DNA of 6,120 bases, taken from assembly GCA_902772685.1 (NCBI GenBank), contig CACYBO010000256.1:1-6120 (forward strand). The letters are read 5' to 3'. Source of the stretch: an uncultured Eubacteriales bacterium. GTDB lineage: Bacteria > Bacillota > Clostridia > Peptostreptococcales > Anaerovoracaceae. The translations under genes were made by a program, and so were the position numbers. How positions within the stretch are numbered: position 1 is the stretch's first letter; each line of letters starts with the position of its first letter. Of this stretch, positions 6,047 to 6,120 are shown one piece after another. The notes under the pieces were generated by a model. It made no database searches, was not told the DNA's origin, and saw nothing but the letters and a program-made list of their open reading frames with translations.

Positions 6047-6119
6047 TTTTCATTACCTCCGGGTGACAAGATATACCGTACTGCGGGCAGGTCAGGCACT
6101 CAAAGAAATTCGGCGCCTC
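6036..6119 (-). CDS. C-terminal 27 codons of an unidentified upstream gene with a Cys-rich tail
   Basis: Of the three minus-strand frames at the right edge, only this one stays open until the first lysozyme gene. It ends at TAA 6038-6036. The peptide ends in FFECLTCPQYGISCHPEV followed by MKIDL, with a CxxC pair, a third Cys six residues later and an adjacent His, which could be a metal-binding or Fe-S type tail. If real, its last codons contain the ribosome binding site of the lysozyme gene, and its stop overlaps that gene's TTG start by 11 nt or precedes its ATG by one base, a common arrangement in tight operons. I do not recognise the family. An open stretch of 27 codons can occur by chance, so the call rests mainly on its position and coding-like composition. 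Confidence 0.45.
   Translation of the reverse strand, partial: EAPNFFECLTCPQYGISCHPEVMKIDL
6055..6060 (-). promoter_or_regulatory. Ribosome binding site that decides the start of the first lysozyme gene
   Basis: A perfect GGAGGT lies 8 nt before TTG 6046, 1 nt before ATG 6053 and 20 nt before ATG 6034. The ATG at 6053 is too close and opens only a five-codon reading (MKIDL, then TAA), which is more likely the end of the upstream gene. The spacing therefore favours the TTG codon as the lysozyme start. Confidence 0.7.
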
Positions 6120-6120
6120 C

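Noticed and set aside
6039..6053. Stand-alone five-codon leader peptide (MKIDL)
   Set aside because: The ribosome binding site is only one base from its ATG, and the same frame is open back to the window edge, so it is better read as the end of an upstream gene.
1..6120. CRISPR array, tRNA, rRNA, riboswitch or insertion sequence
   Set aside because: Nearly all bases are in five coding regions, gaps are 11-28 bp, and I saw no regular spaced repeats, tRNA-like folds, transposase frames or flanking terminal repeats.

Overview
The window carries one block of genes, all read on the minus strand, with almost no non-coding DNA. GC looks close to 50% (judged by eye). Tandem secreted GH25 lysozymes with choline-binding-like and SH3b-like repeats, Gram-positive signal peptides, strong GGAGG-type ribosome binding sites and a LytR-CpsA-Psr (LCP) protein point to a Gram-positive Firmicute, probably an anaerobic gut- or mouth-type Clostridia. 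This placement is inferred from gene style; no marker gene is present.

Read in the direction of transcription, from the right edge to the left, the layout is: (i) 6119-6036, the probable last 27 codons of an unidentified gene with a Cys-rich tail; (ii) 6046-4181, a 621-residue secreted GH25 muramidase with a long acidic Glu/Gln/Pro linker, a choline-binding-like repeat block and two Lys-rich SH3b-like modules; (iii) 4169-2535, a 544-residue secreted GH25 paralogue with two SH3b modules; (iv) 2513-1056, a 485-residue membrane-anchored LCP phosphotransferase with an unusually long charged cytoplasmic N-terminus; (v) 1027 to the left edge, a D-alanine--D-alanine ligase lacking its C-terminus. 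The gaps between complete genes are 11, 21 and 28 bp, and the first junction overlaps or nearly does. A single transcript is the simplest reading. No promoter or operon terminator is visible, so both ends of the unit probably lie outside the window.

The genes share a cell-wall theme. Ddl makes the D-Ala-D-Ala dipeptide of the peptidoglycan precursor. LCP proteins attach glycopolymers such as teichoic acids or capsule to peptidoglycan. The two GH25 enzymes should cut the MurNAc-GlcNAc backbone outside the cell. This suggests a wall-growth or wall-remodelling operon rather than a phage lysis cassette: both hydrolases have signal peptides and there is no holin or other phage gene.

Nothing here is clearly a new system. 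The points most worth following are the extreme charge polarity of both lysozymes (acidic N-terminal half, highly basic C-terminal modules) beside an LCP enzyme, the likely TTG start of the first lysozyme inside the end of an upstream gene, the duplicated motif in the LCP cytoplasmic tail, and two intragenic inverted repeats.
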